Below are positions 35,047-47,801 of a stretch of 64,000 bases of DNA, in pieces (within the stretch, counting starts at the first letter, position 1; the number at the start of each line of letters is the position of its first letter). A model generated the notes under the pieces. It did not search any database. It saw only the letters and a program-made list of their open reading frames with translations, and was not told the origin of the DNA. This DNA comes from Theobroma cacao (Eukaryota; Streptophyta; Magnoliopsida; Malvales; Malvaceae): the NCBI RefSeq assembly GCF_000208745.1, contig NC_030850.1, positions 7,438,370 through 7,502,369 of the forward strand, given 5' to 3'. The translations under genes and the position numbers were made by a program.

Positions 35047-38000
35047 GGGTTCTTGTTATATATCAGTACATGCCTAGTTATCAATCTCAAAATATATTTG
35101 ATAAATTGTTATCAAGAATAACCTTTTTCTAGTTTGAAGTTTTATACTAAGATAAATCATTATTGTAATATTCCATTACTTTATGGTTTTGGTGAAAATC
35201 ATACATGAGAATACACACATTCAGCTGATACATGCTCTTCCCACTGGTTTTTTTGGCTAATGTTTTCATCTGTTGAGGGCGAGGGAAGAAACATGCAATT
35301 TTATCACCATGTTAAAAGGTGAAGACTGGAGATGTTGAGATTCTTTAATTTTTTTCTTCCTTGTAGCTTCTAATCGTCTCTGGTTCTACCAGCTTTCCTT
35401 TTTTTAACTGCAAGGCTTTGTCATGACTCATGAGCAATGAAATTATAAGAATTGCATTCTTTCTCATCCTGATCAAGCTAAATATAATTTCATTGCACCC
35501 TTTTTTTTTTTATTCTTTTTTCCTTTGAATTATCCATAATTGATATGCTCCTGAACAGCCTTTCTTGTTTTCCACTCGAAGAATATAAGGTAAGAACCAA
35601 ATTTACTAGTGAAGGTTTCGGTGATCAGACTGTTGATGCTAGTCCATTGCATGGCTTTGTGTGAACTCTGTTCCATCACAATGGTGTTATAAAAGTTTGA
35701 TTAGAAATCCTTGAATCCTTCCAACATCAAGAATCTTTATGGCTTTTTTGGGTAGACAGAATCAGGGAATCAGGTTAATTGCTGCTATTTAAATATGATT
35801 ATCACGAAGTTGCATTGCCCCACCCCCATGTACTTTTCTTCTTAAACAAATTTCTCTCCTTAACTTTTCTTGTGGGAGACATCTTCTAGGTGGTGCTCAA
35901 TAAGTAGGGTATCTTTGGTTCTTCAGCATAATAAGCAGTGGTGCTGTTATCAATGCTTGAAATTGCAGGCACCCAACTTTTGACCCTTGTCCAAAAAGTA
36001 GGTTTATTCGGTCATTTAGCACAGGCAGGGTGTGGGGTGCAAATTTGTTAATCTTTCATCTTGTTTTGGGCAAAAGGGAAAGTGCTTCAATCTCTTGCTT
36101 GATTCATTTAATAGCCGAAAAGGTGGACCATGTTCATTGTCAATGGTGCAGTGTTTGATTACATTTGCAACCTTTATTTGTTAAAGTTAAACACCCCCCC
36201 TCCCCCGCCCCCATTGATTTTTGACTCTTAAGGTCCTTTCGTGGGTCCTTTTCTTTCCAGAGGTACACACCCTTCTTTTCTAACTTGGTTACCTTTGGAG
36301 TGCCAGAGATGTGCTTCCAAACTGTACTCAAATAAAAAACAATGTGCAGACAAATCAGCCTGGTATATCTGTTTCAATGAAAGCTTATAGAGAAAAAGAA
36401 AAAATCTACCAAGCTTAAGAGTCCCATCAACTTGCATCAATTGGATGGGAGTTACTGTTGCCTCTGTGGATTTGTTCAAAAAAAATGGTGGCCATGATAG
36501 TCAAGTGGAAACTTCCTCCTATCAAGATTCTTGGTGGGTCCAAGGTAAACAGTGGCTTGTCGTTTGGACCAAGGCCTCGCTTGGTAGGATAGGATGGTAG
36601 AAATTTTTTTATTTCAACCTCTAAGAAAGTTCAAAAATGGGGAAAAGGAGATTCAAACTTTGAATCTTGAACCAAGATAAAGGCTAACAATTGGACAACA
36701 ATTTTTAGCATCAAGTTTTGCCATAATAATTTGATTAAAAACAAATGTTTTTCCATCTCCCCTATTAAGAAATATCTTTAGAATAGTAGCAGATGTTTAA
36801 GCTGCCATGTTTTTTATATATGATGGTGTTTTTGGGTTGCATTTGGGATAATACCGGTCTGATTAATCAGATTTCATAATGAAAACTAGACTAATCAACC
36901 TGAGTTATTCTATTGAAAATAAACAAATGGGTTTATATTTTCTAAATGAATGAATCTCTTTAAAAAAAACCCATGTGATGAGTAAATCTTAAGTATATAC
37001 CTTAGAGAGGGGTGTAGTTCTACTACTCAATTGTAGGTGTAAGATTATAATTAAGAAGAAATATAACGATGGAAAAAAATTGGGTTTTTGAATTATTCAG
37101 AAAATTTTAATTAAGTTTTTATTTTTATTATAAACTAGATAAACTTTTTCATTTCACGTAGCTCAGATGTAGAATATTATATTGTCATAATGAATAGTGC
37201 TCTCAAATATTAATATGATATGATATGAAGAAAAGGCGATACGGTAGTCTCATTCTCCAACAAGTTCATATGTGTATAAAATGATAAACGTTATCCTAAT
37301 TAAAAATAGTTGATTAATTGTTAATTATAAAAATTTATTTAATTTAAAATAAAAATATAAAAATTTAATTGAAAGTAATAGAAAAATAAAAATTTATTTA
37401 AATATTTTTAAATAATTTAAGAGTTTTTTAATATGTTATGTCGAAATGAAAATCAAATGCAGCCGACCTATTATCAAATAATTGGATTCTTAATAAAATA
37501 ATCAAATTTGATTATTAAACGATACCACCTAATTTTCTCATTCAATATTTTATAAAAGTTATGAAAAAAAAATTGGAGGTTGATTATGAAAGGGAGTACA
37601 GTGAGTTCTTTCCTTAAAAATACCCAGAGATCATATTAATTATGCATAGATAATGGAGAAGAAAATAATTGTGGGAATTGAGTTTGCATCCATTTGCTGA
37701 AATATTACCTGCTTCGGGCATACTTTGACTGCTTTCCACTTTCATATATCTTTAGACATTACATCAGGTTGGGTAAGCTGAAAATGCCACTTCAGAAGGC
37801 ATCAATATGGCCTAACTCTACCGTAATCTTTTGAAAAAGATCAACTACTGAGATAAAAGATAATAATCCTAGGAGTATTTTGGTATTTGCCAACTGAAAC
37901 ATGTATCTCTTGTTCCAGGAATTGAGTCCCTAGATCCTTTCACAGTTTAATTGGCAGCATGAGTTGCTAATGCACCACACAAGGTGGATGAAGGTTAATA

Positions 38001-38154
38001 AATGGATGGGTTTTCAATGATGGAGGAGCTTACATAAATTGACATTTCTGTACAAAAGCCTAACTTGATAGGGGGAAGAGGGAACCCAATACACCACACA
38101 GCATATAAGAGTTAAGACCCCACACACAGATATTACTTGTCCTAACAACACATG
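35047..38154. other. Convergent intergenic region, lumen protein to U-box gene
   Basis: This is 3.1 kb without a gene. It holds transposon relics, including a near-palindromic element at 37050-37445. That element may itself sit inside an older one (36835-37464) whose ends are GGTTGCATTTGGG and, reverse-complemented, GGCTGCATTTGAT. ORFs around 36140-36480 on the minus strand resemble no known protein. Confidence 0.5.
37050..37445. mobile_element. Near-palindromic AT-rich element, copy 4 of 5
   Basis: The arms are imperfect inverted repeats. The left arm has TTTTAATTAAGTTTTTATTT. The right arm has TTAATTGTTAATTATAAAAA and AATTTAATTTAAAATAAAAA-type blocks shared with the copies at 2840 and 46090. 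No ORF. Boundaries were judged by eye. Confidence 0.5.
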
Positions 38155-39369
38155 CTATTTCTCCTCTGCCCACTTGGATCGTAGCAGCTTCAGCAATGTC
38201 ATTGCCTTCGTTTTGGTCCTACCACTACACTGGCTCTGCAGAAGCAACAGCAACTGCGTCAATACTCCAGCTGCTATTGCTTTTTCCCTCGCTTGCAATG
38301 ATTCATGACACACCATCATTAATGAGTTAACGGCACTTTCACTCCCTTCATGATCCGATACCCTGAAGACCATGTTAACCACTGCTTTAACGCCGTGCGG
38401 ATTGTTTATCAGTGCCTCTTTTGCTCTCTCTATTCGCAGAAGTTGTTCCAGTCTTGCCATGGCTGTTGCTGCCAAGCTTCTTTCCTTTCTTTCTGAGTTC
38501 AGAATATATGTTATCAGACCATTGATTAGGCCTTGTCGAACCAAATTTTCTCTGTTCGATTCCAAGCAACACAATGCTGAAATCGCTTTGATTCCAGCAT
38601 CAGATGTCTCAGAATTCTGCTGAATAAGAGAAACAATCCTATGCAAGAACCTTTGGTGTTTTCCAATCATTGCACAAAGCTCCCTGGTTTCTGAAGATGA
38701 TGATATTTCCCCTACAAGATGACACAAGCTTTGCTTGATCATGGCAGTGCCATGCTCAAACAAAACCACAAAAGATTCCAACATGGACTCTTCTTTGAGC
38801 ATATTCAAACACTCCAATTCTCCAAAAGGCAGCAATCTAAGAACACAAGAAAGTCCTAGCGCCACAAACCTCACATACTCTTGGGAGAATTCAGGGTCTA
38901 CTTTTTCGAAAAGTAGTTGCAAAAGTAAAGGCAAGAAACCTATTCGGAGCAAAAAGGAATTGCTAGATGGTGTTTCTTCCGTTAGAACTCGGATGTTCTC
39001 GAGTGTTTGAAGTTTGTCTTGTAAGGTAGCTTCGGGAGATTCGAGATTGTGCTTCAGGGAGACTAAAGGATCGATTGTTGTCAAGCAATCAGGGTCAAAT
39101 TGGTGTCCCATTTGACGCCATTGTTCAATCAAATGACGAAGATTGTGATTTGGAACAAAAGATAGATCATGGAGCTTTTGCATTGTAACAGGACATGTGA
39201 GATTACCTGCAGCTAACCACTTTTCTATGCTTGATCTATCATAAGTTTGGCCTGTACATAGAGTGACAGGATCTGTGAACAAGTCCAGGCTGATTGGGCA
39301 TGTAAACAAGTCTGGAATGGTCATTTGAGCTTCTTTCATGGAAGAACAAAAACCAAAAAGCTTCAACAA
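38155..39369 (-). CDS. U-box/ARM-repeat E3 ubiquitin ligase (PUB family), intronless
   Basis: A single exon encodes 404 residues. It should pass ubiquitin from an E2 to target proteins in the cytosol. The U-box is at about residues 17-90. It has the IPDLFTCPISLDLFTDPVTL start, the CTGQTYDRSSIEKWL core, the CPVTMQKL hairpin and the PNHNLRHLIEQW helix, so E2-contact residues look intact. The rest is helical and fits Armadillo repeats (for example LVGEISSSSETRELCAMIG, and AATAMARLEQLLRIERAKEA near residue 300). It ends in the family-typical KTKAMTLLKLLRSKWAEE. Layout and lack of introns match the plant PUB20-31 class, several of which regulate immunity or stress responses. I cannot pick the ortholog. 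Translation may instead start at the second Met (39339), since the first ten residues are not part of the U-box. Confidence 0.92.
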   Translation of the reverse strand: MLKLFGFCSSMKEAQMTIPDLFTCPISLDLFTDPVTLCTGQTYDRSSIEKWLAAGNLTCPVTMQKLHDLSFVPNHNLRHLIEQWRQMGHQFDPDCLTTIDPLVSLKHNLESPEATLQDKLQTLENIRVLTEETPSSNSFLLRIGFLPLLLQLLFEKVDPEFSQEYVRFVALGLSCVLRLLPFGELECLNMLKEESMLESFVVLFEHGTAMIKQSLCHLVGEISSSSETRELCAMIGKHQRFLHRIVSLIQQNSETSDAGIKAISALCCLESNRENLVRQGLINGLITYILNSERKERSLAATAMARLEQLLRIERAKEALINNPHGVKAVVNMVFRVSDHEGSESAVNSLMMVCHESLQAREKAIAAGVLTQLLLLLQSQCSGRTKTKAMTLLKLLRSKWAEEK

Positions 39370-40330
39370 GAATGTTCAAAGAAAAATGAAAAATGAACTA
39401 ATGGTATTTGTTCAAGTGAGAATTTTCAGAAGTGGATGCTGACGAAGTTGTGGAATAAAGAATTTACAGTAATGGTGAGAGAATTTATTTCCTTGCACAA
39501 TGCAAGATGGAGGGTATTAGAAGACAAATACCAGAAGGCACTTGGAATTTTTTTTCAAAAAAAAAAAACCTCCTACTAACAAAGATACTGTGAAAGGTAG
39601 CTTTTCTGAAATCAGATTCTAGAGCCAAAAGTGCAGAAATGACAGGAGACTTCGAAAAGTGAAACTGAGCTATCAATATTCACTAGTATGGAAAGCACAT
39701 ATAGTGAATATACAATTATAAAGAAAGAGGAACAAGAAAAATTAAGTAATAATAAAATGATGAAAAGATGAATGGAAAGCTTAAGGACTTCCAGTCCTAA
39801 CAGGCAATAGCAGCAGATGGAAGAGTAAGAGAGAGTCCTGGAATAAGTCTGCAGTTCACAGTGATAAAGAGAGGGGGAGAGAGAGATGGAGAAAGAGCAA
39901 AAGTGCAAAGCTTAGTTGGAGCGATGAGAAGAGAACAATAAGATAAAAACAGTAAGGGAGGGCCAAAACAGGCCTTATCCTTGTGAAGGAAAGACTACAT
40001 GGGATTGAAACTAATAATATAGAATAATTGTGGGAGATGGTCCCCCCAACTTTCCCTCCTCTTTTCCCCATATCTATCAATGCAGTCAAACTGACCCACC
40101 AGGAAAGAAAAAAAATTTATTGTATAATGTCTTTGAAGTTTGAATGCACCAACATGAGTTGAAAATTAAAATGGGGGCTACCCCATTTGAGATTTAAAAG
40201 AGAGAGAGAGAGGTAATGGCCGTCACAAATAAGGGAACCATCAACTGGGTGGAACCAAAAGGACAAAAGAAAAATAAAAATAAAACCAAACCAGTTCATT
40301 CCTCTGTGCATGAACAGAGCTCTAACTTGT
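39370..40330 (-). promoter_or_regulatory. Leader and promoter region of the U-box gene
   Basis: Upstream of the minus-strand ATG the transcript strand is rich in CT tracts (39855-39900 and 40200-40216 read as GA on the plus strand). Such tracts are common in plant leaders and core promoters. Short ORFs here are low-complexity and not convincing. Confidence 0.4.
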
Positions 40331-40699
40331 TGAATGATTGCAAAATTTGATTACTTTTGTATGATCATAACAATAGTATCATGACTCCAACTATTTTTAA
40401 TCTTTTAACCAAAGGATAAATGTATCCTTAAACATTTGAACAAAGTTAAAGCGCTCAGTTAAAATGATGTAGACTGAAATGAACCTGTATTAAAAGGTTA
40501 AGGATTTACCGTGCATTATACTCTTTTAAAGCATTGAAAGTTGAGACAAGGTAACATCTAGGGCTGGCTCCGTGAACTTAGTCATCCCACAATTTTTGAA
40601 AAGATTTTCAGGTAAATAGAGGCCTTGAAAGGGCAGTGGGAGATTTTCCACAATAGGTACTGTCAGCACATTAGGTTTATCTAGTGTTCGTCAAGGTAT

Positions 40700-42270
40700 G
40701 ATCACTCACGGAATCAGAATTTTATATTCGAGGTGAAAACAAAAAATTTAATATTTGTAGAGATAAAATTATAAAATTTTTAAAAAATAAAAATAAAAAT
40801 TTAAAATTTAAAAAAGATAAAAATAAATTATAAAAATTTAAAATTTTTGGAAGAGTGAGAGCCCCTACTAGCCCCCTTCCTCTCTCTCTCTCTCTGAAAA
40901 TGATATTATATATGTTTGCATATAAATGATTAGATGCAGCGACGAAGTCAAGATTTTAAGTTTGAAGAGGTGAAAATAAAAATTTTAATATTTGAGGAGG
41001 CGAGCCTCCTAATGGCCCCCTCCCTTCACCTTTGATTAGTTGATACATAAAAAATAGGCTAAATTAATTTTCTTTTAAAAAAATGAAATTACATGTATAA
41101 GTTAAACTTGCATATTGCAACATAGCAATTAGGGTGGAGTTAGTCAATTTTTGTTGAAGAGACCAAAGATAGAAAAGGTATAAAGATAAAAAAATTTTAA
41201 AACTAATACGTTGAATTTAAAAAATAATTAAAAAATTCATAATAGATAATAGTTTTATATAACATGTAAATCAAAAGAAATAGGAAAAGAAAGACTTACA
41301 ATAATTTTATAAGTATCGGATTTTACTTGAAAAGCATACATTTCTTCAAGATTGAGCCTAAGACACTTTAATTCATATTACTCTCTTTCATGATTTGAAA
41401 TATTGAGATTTGATAACTCAAGTGTATGAGAATTATTTAGAACTTACTTGTACTTTAATCAAACCTGAATTTTTTTTTGAAAAGTGTTTTTATTGAACCT
41501 CTGATTGACCAAAAACTCCTAAATCACTCAAAAACTTATATAATTACATGAAAAACTTGATGGCTACTCAAAGATAACAAAAACGCCCAACAACAAAAAG
41601 AAAGGCAACACAGGAGACCACTAACATAAAAAAACCTAAGACCAGATCCTAATCAATATGTAGCTAACATCCAATATTTTTATTTTATTTTTAATTAAAT
41701 TTAAAATACTAAACATAAAATTATAATGTATAAAATATAAATAGTTAAATATGATATACAAGATTTAACACAATGATTAAATATCTAAATAGTTAAATAA
41801 TATAAATAAAAAAAAAGATAAAAAAAAATTTACCTCTTTATAATTTCACACAATGATGGTGAGAGGTTTTCATCATTTTTTATCTAAGCTTAAAAGCTCA
41901 TAATTTCTTTGGAGAAATGAAATGTGTTTTAACGGTGAGTTATAGAGAAAAAACTAAAATAAAAATAAAGAGATAAAAGAGAAAAAGAAAGAGGGAGAAA
42001 GAATTGTAAAGAAACTTAAACTAAGGTAAAGTTAAGTAAGGTTTATGAGATCATTTTATTTTATATTAATATTAAAATAAAATATTATTTTAAGAGAAAT
42101 ATTAAAAATATATAGTAAATAAATAATTCCTTAAATTTTGAAAGGAACTCTTAAAAAATATATAATAAATAAAAAATTCCAAAAATTTTGAAAGGATCAT
42201 TAATATATATATAAAATAAAAAATTTTTAAAATTTTTCAACCCCCCCACCCTCCATAGTTGCATTACCCT
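40700..42270. mobile_element. Cluster of hAT-like MITE relics
   Basis: Three adjacent AT-rich stretches have similar GC-rich ends. The first is about 40700-40880, ending GAGAGCCCCTACTAGCCCCC. The second is about 40936-41030, with GAGGCGAGCCTCCTAATGGC then CCCCTCCC. The third is about 41129-42270, starting AGGGTGGAGTTAGTCAATTT and ending CCCCCCCACCCTCCATAGTT. The termini and low-complexity interior resemble the insertion at 6311-7568. No transposase frame and no clear target duplications, so all are decayed. Confidence 0.5.
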
Positions 42271-42340
42271 CTACCCTTGATAGCAATTCTCAACATGTAA
42301 TTCTATCAGTGCGCTTGAGAAAAAAAAATTGTCCCATGAC

Positions 42341-42375
<35 letters not shown>

Positions 42376-42399
42376 TATTATTATTATTATTATTATTAT
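42341..42399. repeat. (AAT)n(ATT)n perfect palindromic microsatellite
   Basis: About 34 bp of AAT repeats run directly into about 25 bp of ATT repeats. The two halves are reverse complements, so this is an uninterrupted inverted repeat that can form a hairpin or cruciform. Confidence 0.95.
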
Positions 42400-44000
42400 C
42401 TAAATATAAGTTTTTTAAATTATTTTTATTCAAATAAATCTTACAAATTAATGAGAAAATGTCACTGGACATGTACTTTACTTTAATGGTTATTAGGTTC
42501 ATTGGCTAATTGGCATATCACTCGCATATATGACAAATGATATGAGTTTCTTGACATGAAGGAATTTATTGATTGAAAAATTTTTTCATTACATTCAACC
42601 AATTTTATCACATCAAAAATTCATGTTAGTATTTACATGTGTAAAAAAAATCAACCAATTAAAGTTTAATGACAGGTCACATGATCTACGTTGACATTTC
42701 TCTGTCACCATAAAAATTTTAGTACAAATCTTAAAATGAAATTTATCTAAGTGCAATAAAAGAATGAAATTTTTTTAAAAAATGAAAAAATTTATTTAAT
42801 TTGATCGATTTAATTTGATTGAACCGGTAGCGAACCGAAAACTCAAACGGTCTTCTAGTCAATCTGATTTATTAATTTAAAAAAGAAATTAAAACAAAGC
42901 ATATATGAATAGCTAAACTTTGTCCGGATTGTAGCTAAAGGAAGTTGAACAAATCCTGTCTTCAACTTTGTCGCCCAAATTCTACCGTATTTCATAAGGG
43001 AAGGGTCGTCCTTTGTCTTAATCGTTTTAAATGATAAGGGAACAAGCAAACCATTGTTCATAGAAACAATCGTTGTCTTACGAAAGAAGCCACAAAGGAG
43101 AAAACAAATCTCGTTTAAACTAATATATTGCTTCTTGGAAAAACCACTCGTTGCTTGACGATCTTGAGGTGGACTTTTGAAGCAAAACATATCTACAAGA
43201 TTTCATCGATTTTAAGCAAAAAACAAAAGAAAAAAGCAATAATATTGAATAATTTATAAATTAATATTATAAAATTTTGATGATTTATGTTTTAAACTTT
43301 AATATTTAAAAATATTTATATTTGTATGTAATTATTATTTGAAAATAAATAAAAATTAAGTATTTATGTCCACCAAGTACGACAACCATCTAACTTTACT
43401 ATTAAAATTTTAAAATACCTAACATCGATGTATAGAATAACAAATTATTACTTTTTATATAACTTATATGGTTATATATTTATAAATATTTATAATTTTA
43501 ATTATTAAAATTATAATATGAAAACAATCCCGAATAAAAGATGACGTATTTAAAGTAATATTATAGCTATTCTACTTGAATATAACTAATGGAAAGCATA
43601 ATAATAATTAAACTTTAATAAGCTATTTTGTTTTTATCTATTATTAAAATTTATCATCTGTTTTTATAAAACTAAAATTTTATTATATTATTCATAATGA
43701 ACTTCTTTTAAATAACGTTAATGGTTTTTTTGGAACTATTAAATTTATAACTTTTATAATGCTTTTCAATTCGATTCTATAAAGTTTTCAATAGTAAATA
43801 CATAAAAATAATAAGCAAAGGATAACAAATTTATATAAACAATATAATAATGCTAACCTAATGATAAAAAAACATATATATTGTAAAACTCATGAAAATA
43901 ATTCTTTTGTTATTAATCTCAAATATAGACAAAATGTTGGGATGAAAGGATGAGTGAAGAATAAAATTCTATTGATGAAGAAAAATAAGGAGAGAATGCA

Positions 44001-44027
44001 TGTGGATGTGGATGTGGATGTGGATGG
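44001..44027. repeat. (TGTGGA)4 hexanucleotide repeat
   Basis: Four tandem TGTGGA units plus a partial unit. They are read as His-Ile repeats in a spurious minus-strand frame. Confidence 0.9.
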
Positions 44028-44613
44028 CTACTGGGTCTATGGTCATTGCGAATACTAAGACTTTTGACCACACTAATCCTAATATAGTCAATCCATGGCA
44101 GCTAGTGGGGTCCATACAAAAAAACGTACGGTCAATAGGATTTGGGTGCCCGAACGCCAACTGGCTTGTAATTAAATTCCAACTTTGATTGGGAGTCTTT
44201 GGAAGCACCCACTTTTTTGTTGTTTTTCAGGGTTTGTCCCAACTATTGGATTACTCATAAGAATTTGTTTTATCCTTTTGCTTTTTTTTTTGTTTGAAAT
44301 ATTTTACATAATAAGAATTTATAAAATTCCATACATTATATATAAAAATGTTAATTTAATATAAATATAAAATTATTCATGATATAATTATATACTTCTA
44401 ACTTATTCATAATAGTTTATTATCATGAATTGTTTTAATAGATTTATGTTCTCTTTGTATTAAATTGGATCCCCTTATTTGACTTTTGTACAGAGATTAA
44501 GAAAAGTATTTCGATTTAAGTATTTTTTTATATTAGTTTTTAACTTTTTTTTATATAACATTGATGAATTATAGTTTTTAATACAGAAAAAGTAAAAACA
44601 AAAATGTTAAAGG

Positions 44614-44615
<2 letters not shown>

Positions 44616-44650
<35 letters not shown>
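44616..44650. repeat. (AT)n microsatellite
   Basis: An uninterrupted AT/TA run of about 17 units in intergenic DNA. Confidence 0.95.
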
Positions 44651-44653
<3 letters not shown>

Positions 44654-46089
44654 CATAAAAAAGTAAGGTTTTTGGGTGTTAAGAAAAAAGTGAACCAATT
44701 TAATTAATTAAACTATCTTTTGCCTAATGATTTAGATTTTTGTCATATTAATGTAGTTAATTTAAAAATCTTATATTATATATATAAAGTGAGGTTAATT
44801 AAAGAATTAAGACTTGAAACAATGGACTTAGACCATTCTAGATGGGAAAATCTTACTCTAAGGGCTTTTTCAAAATAAAGATTCATTATTTTTGAACCAT
44901 TGACATTGGGTTAAATACTTATGTCACATTGTAGACCTAACTACTTAATAATCAAATCTAACCCATAATTTATTATTAGATTATGTAAATCCCCAAATGC
45001 AAAAATGTGATAGAAAAGACAACATGGTCTCTTCCTTTTCCTTGTTATAAGTCATCAAACCATTATATATATTTATAAATGAGTAGGCAAGAAAAACAAA
45101 ACTTAAATGTTCCTCACAAAATAGGTAAAGATAGCAAAGCAAAAAGGAAATTAGAAGCTCCATGATGCAATTGAGACAATGAGACAAAGACAATGGAGAG
45201 TAGGACAAAACAAAAAGGCCCCAATGAATACCTCTAGAAGGAGGATTAATATGAAGAAATTAATTTATATATCTTTTTTTTGGACTTTGAACACTATCGT
45301 GTCTGCGATTTGAACTGTTCAATTTCCACTAGTTTAGATATATGATGACATGCAGCTTATAATACAAGAAAATGCTGGTCAATCATAACTTCTTCAAACA
45401 AACACAAAAATGAATGCAAATTCTTTTTCTTAATTTAAAGTAGTTAAGGGTTACACGTAATCTGAAAACTTTTGTACATATATTTTATACAATGTAATAA
45501 ATTTTTTTATAAACAAGGAAAGATGTTTAGATTTTTATATAAAAAGTAATTAAAAAATAATTATAAAAATAATCATAATATATATATATATATAAATCTA
45601 TATATAATAATAAAAAATTAAAAAGTAACAACCGCTACCTCCGCCACTACGTTACTCCATCACTGTTCATAAATATTATAATTTCATGCAGGACATACAT
45701 ACTATTGGACCCGGCCAAATTGCATAGGATTAAATTTCAAAATAAAAGCTACAAAAACTTTTATAACACTCCTCCTCTCAAAAAAAAACAAAAGAAAGTA
45801 AGCAGTAGTTATCAAATGGGGTCTATTTGTTTCGTTTGAGTTTAATTATTCTCTAATAAGTGTCTACTTTCATGTTCTGCTGATCACATGCTAAAGACTT
45901 AAATTTTTGAGAAGATATTGTTGGCTAGGTTAAATGATCATTCAACATCATGCATGCTTTGAATTAAATTTTTACAAATATTTTGTTAAGTGGTGTTCAC
46001 GGTTAAGTTTTGAGTTTGATATAATTATATATTTAAGGTGATTCTTTACTTATTATTATTGATTTTAAGGTGAATGTTCAACAATTTTC

Positions 46090-46568
46090 TTAAGGGATAA
46101 TACTTTAAAAAGTGCTGAATTATTTTTAAAAAATTTAAATAAGTTTTTATTATTTTATTACGTTAAATTAAATATTTATATTTTATTTTGAATTAAATAA
46201 ATTATTGTTATTAATGATTAATTAACTGTTGTTAGTCAAAATATTATTTGTTATTTTATATCACGTGGTGCTGACATGATATTGATATAAAAGATGAAAA
46301 GTGTTACATAATTATATTATCATATCACTTCAATATATCATGTTATCATCTATTATGATATGTTAGTGTTTTACGTCAACACCATATAACATAATATAAT
46401 AAATGACATTTAAATTAACGACAATTAATCAACCTTTAGTTATAAAAACTTTATTTTGATTTAAAATAAAAATATATAGATTTAATTAAATATAGTAAAA
46501 AATAAAAATTTATATAAAATTTTATGAATAGTTTATACATTTTTTAAAAGTATTATACTTTTTCTTAA
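46090..46568. mobile_element. Near-palindromic AT-rich element, copy 5 of 5 (best preserved)
   Basis: The arms of about 220 bp are inverted repeats of each other. The left end is TTAAGGGATAATACTTTAAA. The reverse complement of the right end is TTAAGAAAAAGTATAATACT. Inner blocks also pair, such as ATTATTTGTTATTTTATATC on the left with GTCATTTATTATATTATGTT from the right strand. The centre lies near 46330. No ORF. This copy defines the family termini best. I see no unambiguous target duplication. Confidence 0.65.
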
Positions 46569-47333
46569 ACCATCAACAACAAAACAAAAAGATGGACAAT
46601 CCAAAAAATAACACTTTACTTTCATGTCTAAAAATAAAATAAAATAACACTTAATAAAAAAGGCCACAATGAAACAAAACCTTATTGATTTCTTAGAAGT
46701 TATCCTTTAATATAATAATATTGGAGTAGTATAATTTGGAAGTCATGATGAGGTTCCCAATCTTTTTTCTTTATTGAGGGTCTGGTTTTTGTTTGTAAAG
46801 TAATCTCACAGTGCAGAATTTCAACGGTAGTGCTTCAATCAATTTGGAGTGAGTGAGTGAGTTTCCAATCCCACCTTGTAAAAGGCCCTTTGACGATGAT
46901 GAAACGGGTGCAAAAGTTTCGGTCGAAAAGGGTCCATTTGTTGGTGGGTTTTCAACTAAAATCATAAAAACACGTGTCGGGCATGATGCTTAAGAAAAAT
47001 ACATATATAATAATAATAATTAATAATAATAATAGTAACAATAATAATATAATGCTACTGTACTGCATGTGTCGGGAAGAAATCTTTGCTCAAGAAAAAG
47101 CTCCTGTCATTATTAAAGAGATAAATCAAAGTGCTAATTATTCGTTTATTATTTATTGACTCGTTAATTAAGTGAACATATGAAATTCATGCTGTTAATC
47201 CATCGTATAATGAGGATAATTGTGGAAAAAATTACATAAGCTGTTTGTTTATCCGACTTAGATACCAATTGTAATTCTTAAAATTACACAATCTCACCGT
47301 TACAATATTTTTTATTTAATTACAATTGCTTTA

Positions 47334-47801
47334 CACGGGGCGGCTTTAACATACAACTATCAAAACCCTTACTTTAGGCCTCCTAATTTTATAGACTTCA
47401 CAATTTTATATAATATAATTAATTATATTAAATATATATAAAAATTAAAATAATTAATAAAATTTTTATTAAATTAAGTGTTTATTAAATATTTATTTTT
47501 TTCACTTTTTACTTTTTATTAATTTTTAATTATTTATCTTACTTTTTCACTTATATAAAAATCAAAATAATTAATAAAATTATATATTCTTTTACTTTCT
47601 CAATTATTTGCATATTAAATCTCTATTTTTTATCACTTTTTAATTCTCATAATACTAATAATTCGTAATTATTTTTTTATTGTTAATGAACGTAATATAT
47701 TTTTAATAATCTTCAACTAATGATAATTTTTTAATTTCAATAAAAAATTTCATTTAAATATTTAAGCACTTTAGGGTTTTAAAAGTATTGAGCCATCCGT
47801 G
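47334..47801. mobile_element. TIR element with CACGG termini
   Basis: The left end reads CACGGGGCGGCTTTAACATA, then CAAAACCCTTACTTTAGGCC. The right end, reverse-complemented, reads CACGGATGGCTCAATACTTT, then AAAACCCTAAAGTGC. This is an imperfect terminal inverted repeat of about 40 bp around an AT-rich, non-coding core. The superfamily is unclear, possibly hAT-like. Confidence 0.5.

Noticed and set aside
43969..44208. 79-codon minus-strand ORF ending in His-Ile repeats
   Set aside because: The repeats are the (TGTGGA)n microsatellite read in frame. The rest resembles nothing known.
44981..45208. 75-codon minus-strand ORF with a signal-peptide-like Leu/Phe-rich stretch
   Set aside because: The hydrophobic look comes from T-rich DNA. 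No family match or splice partner.
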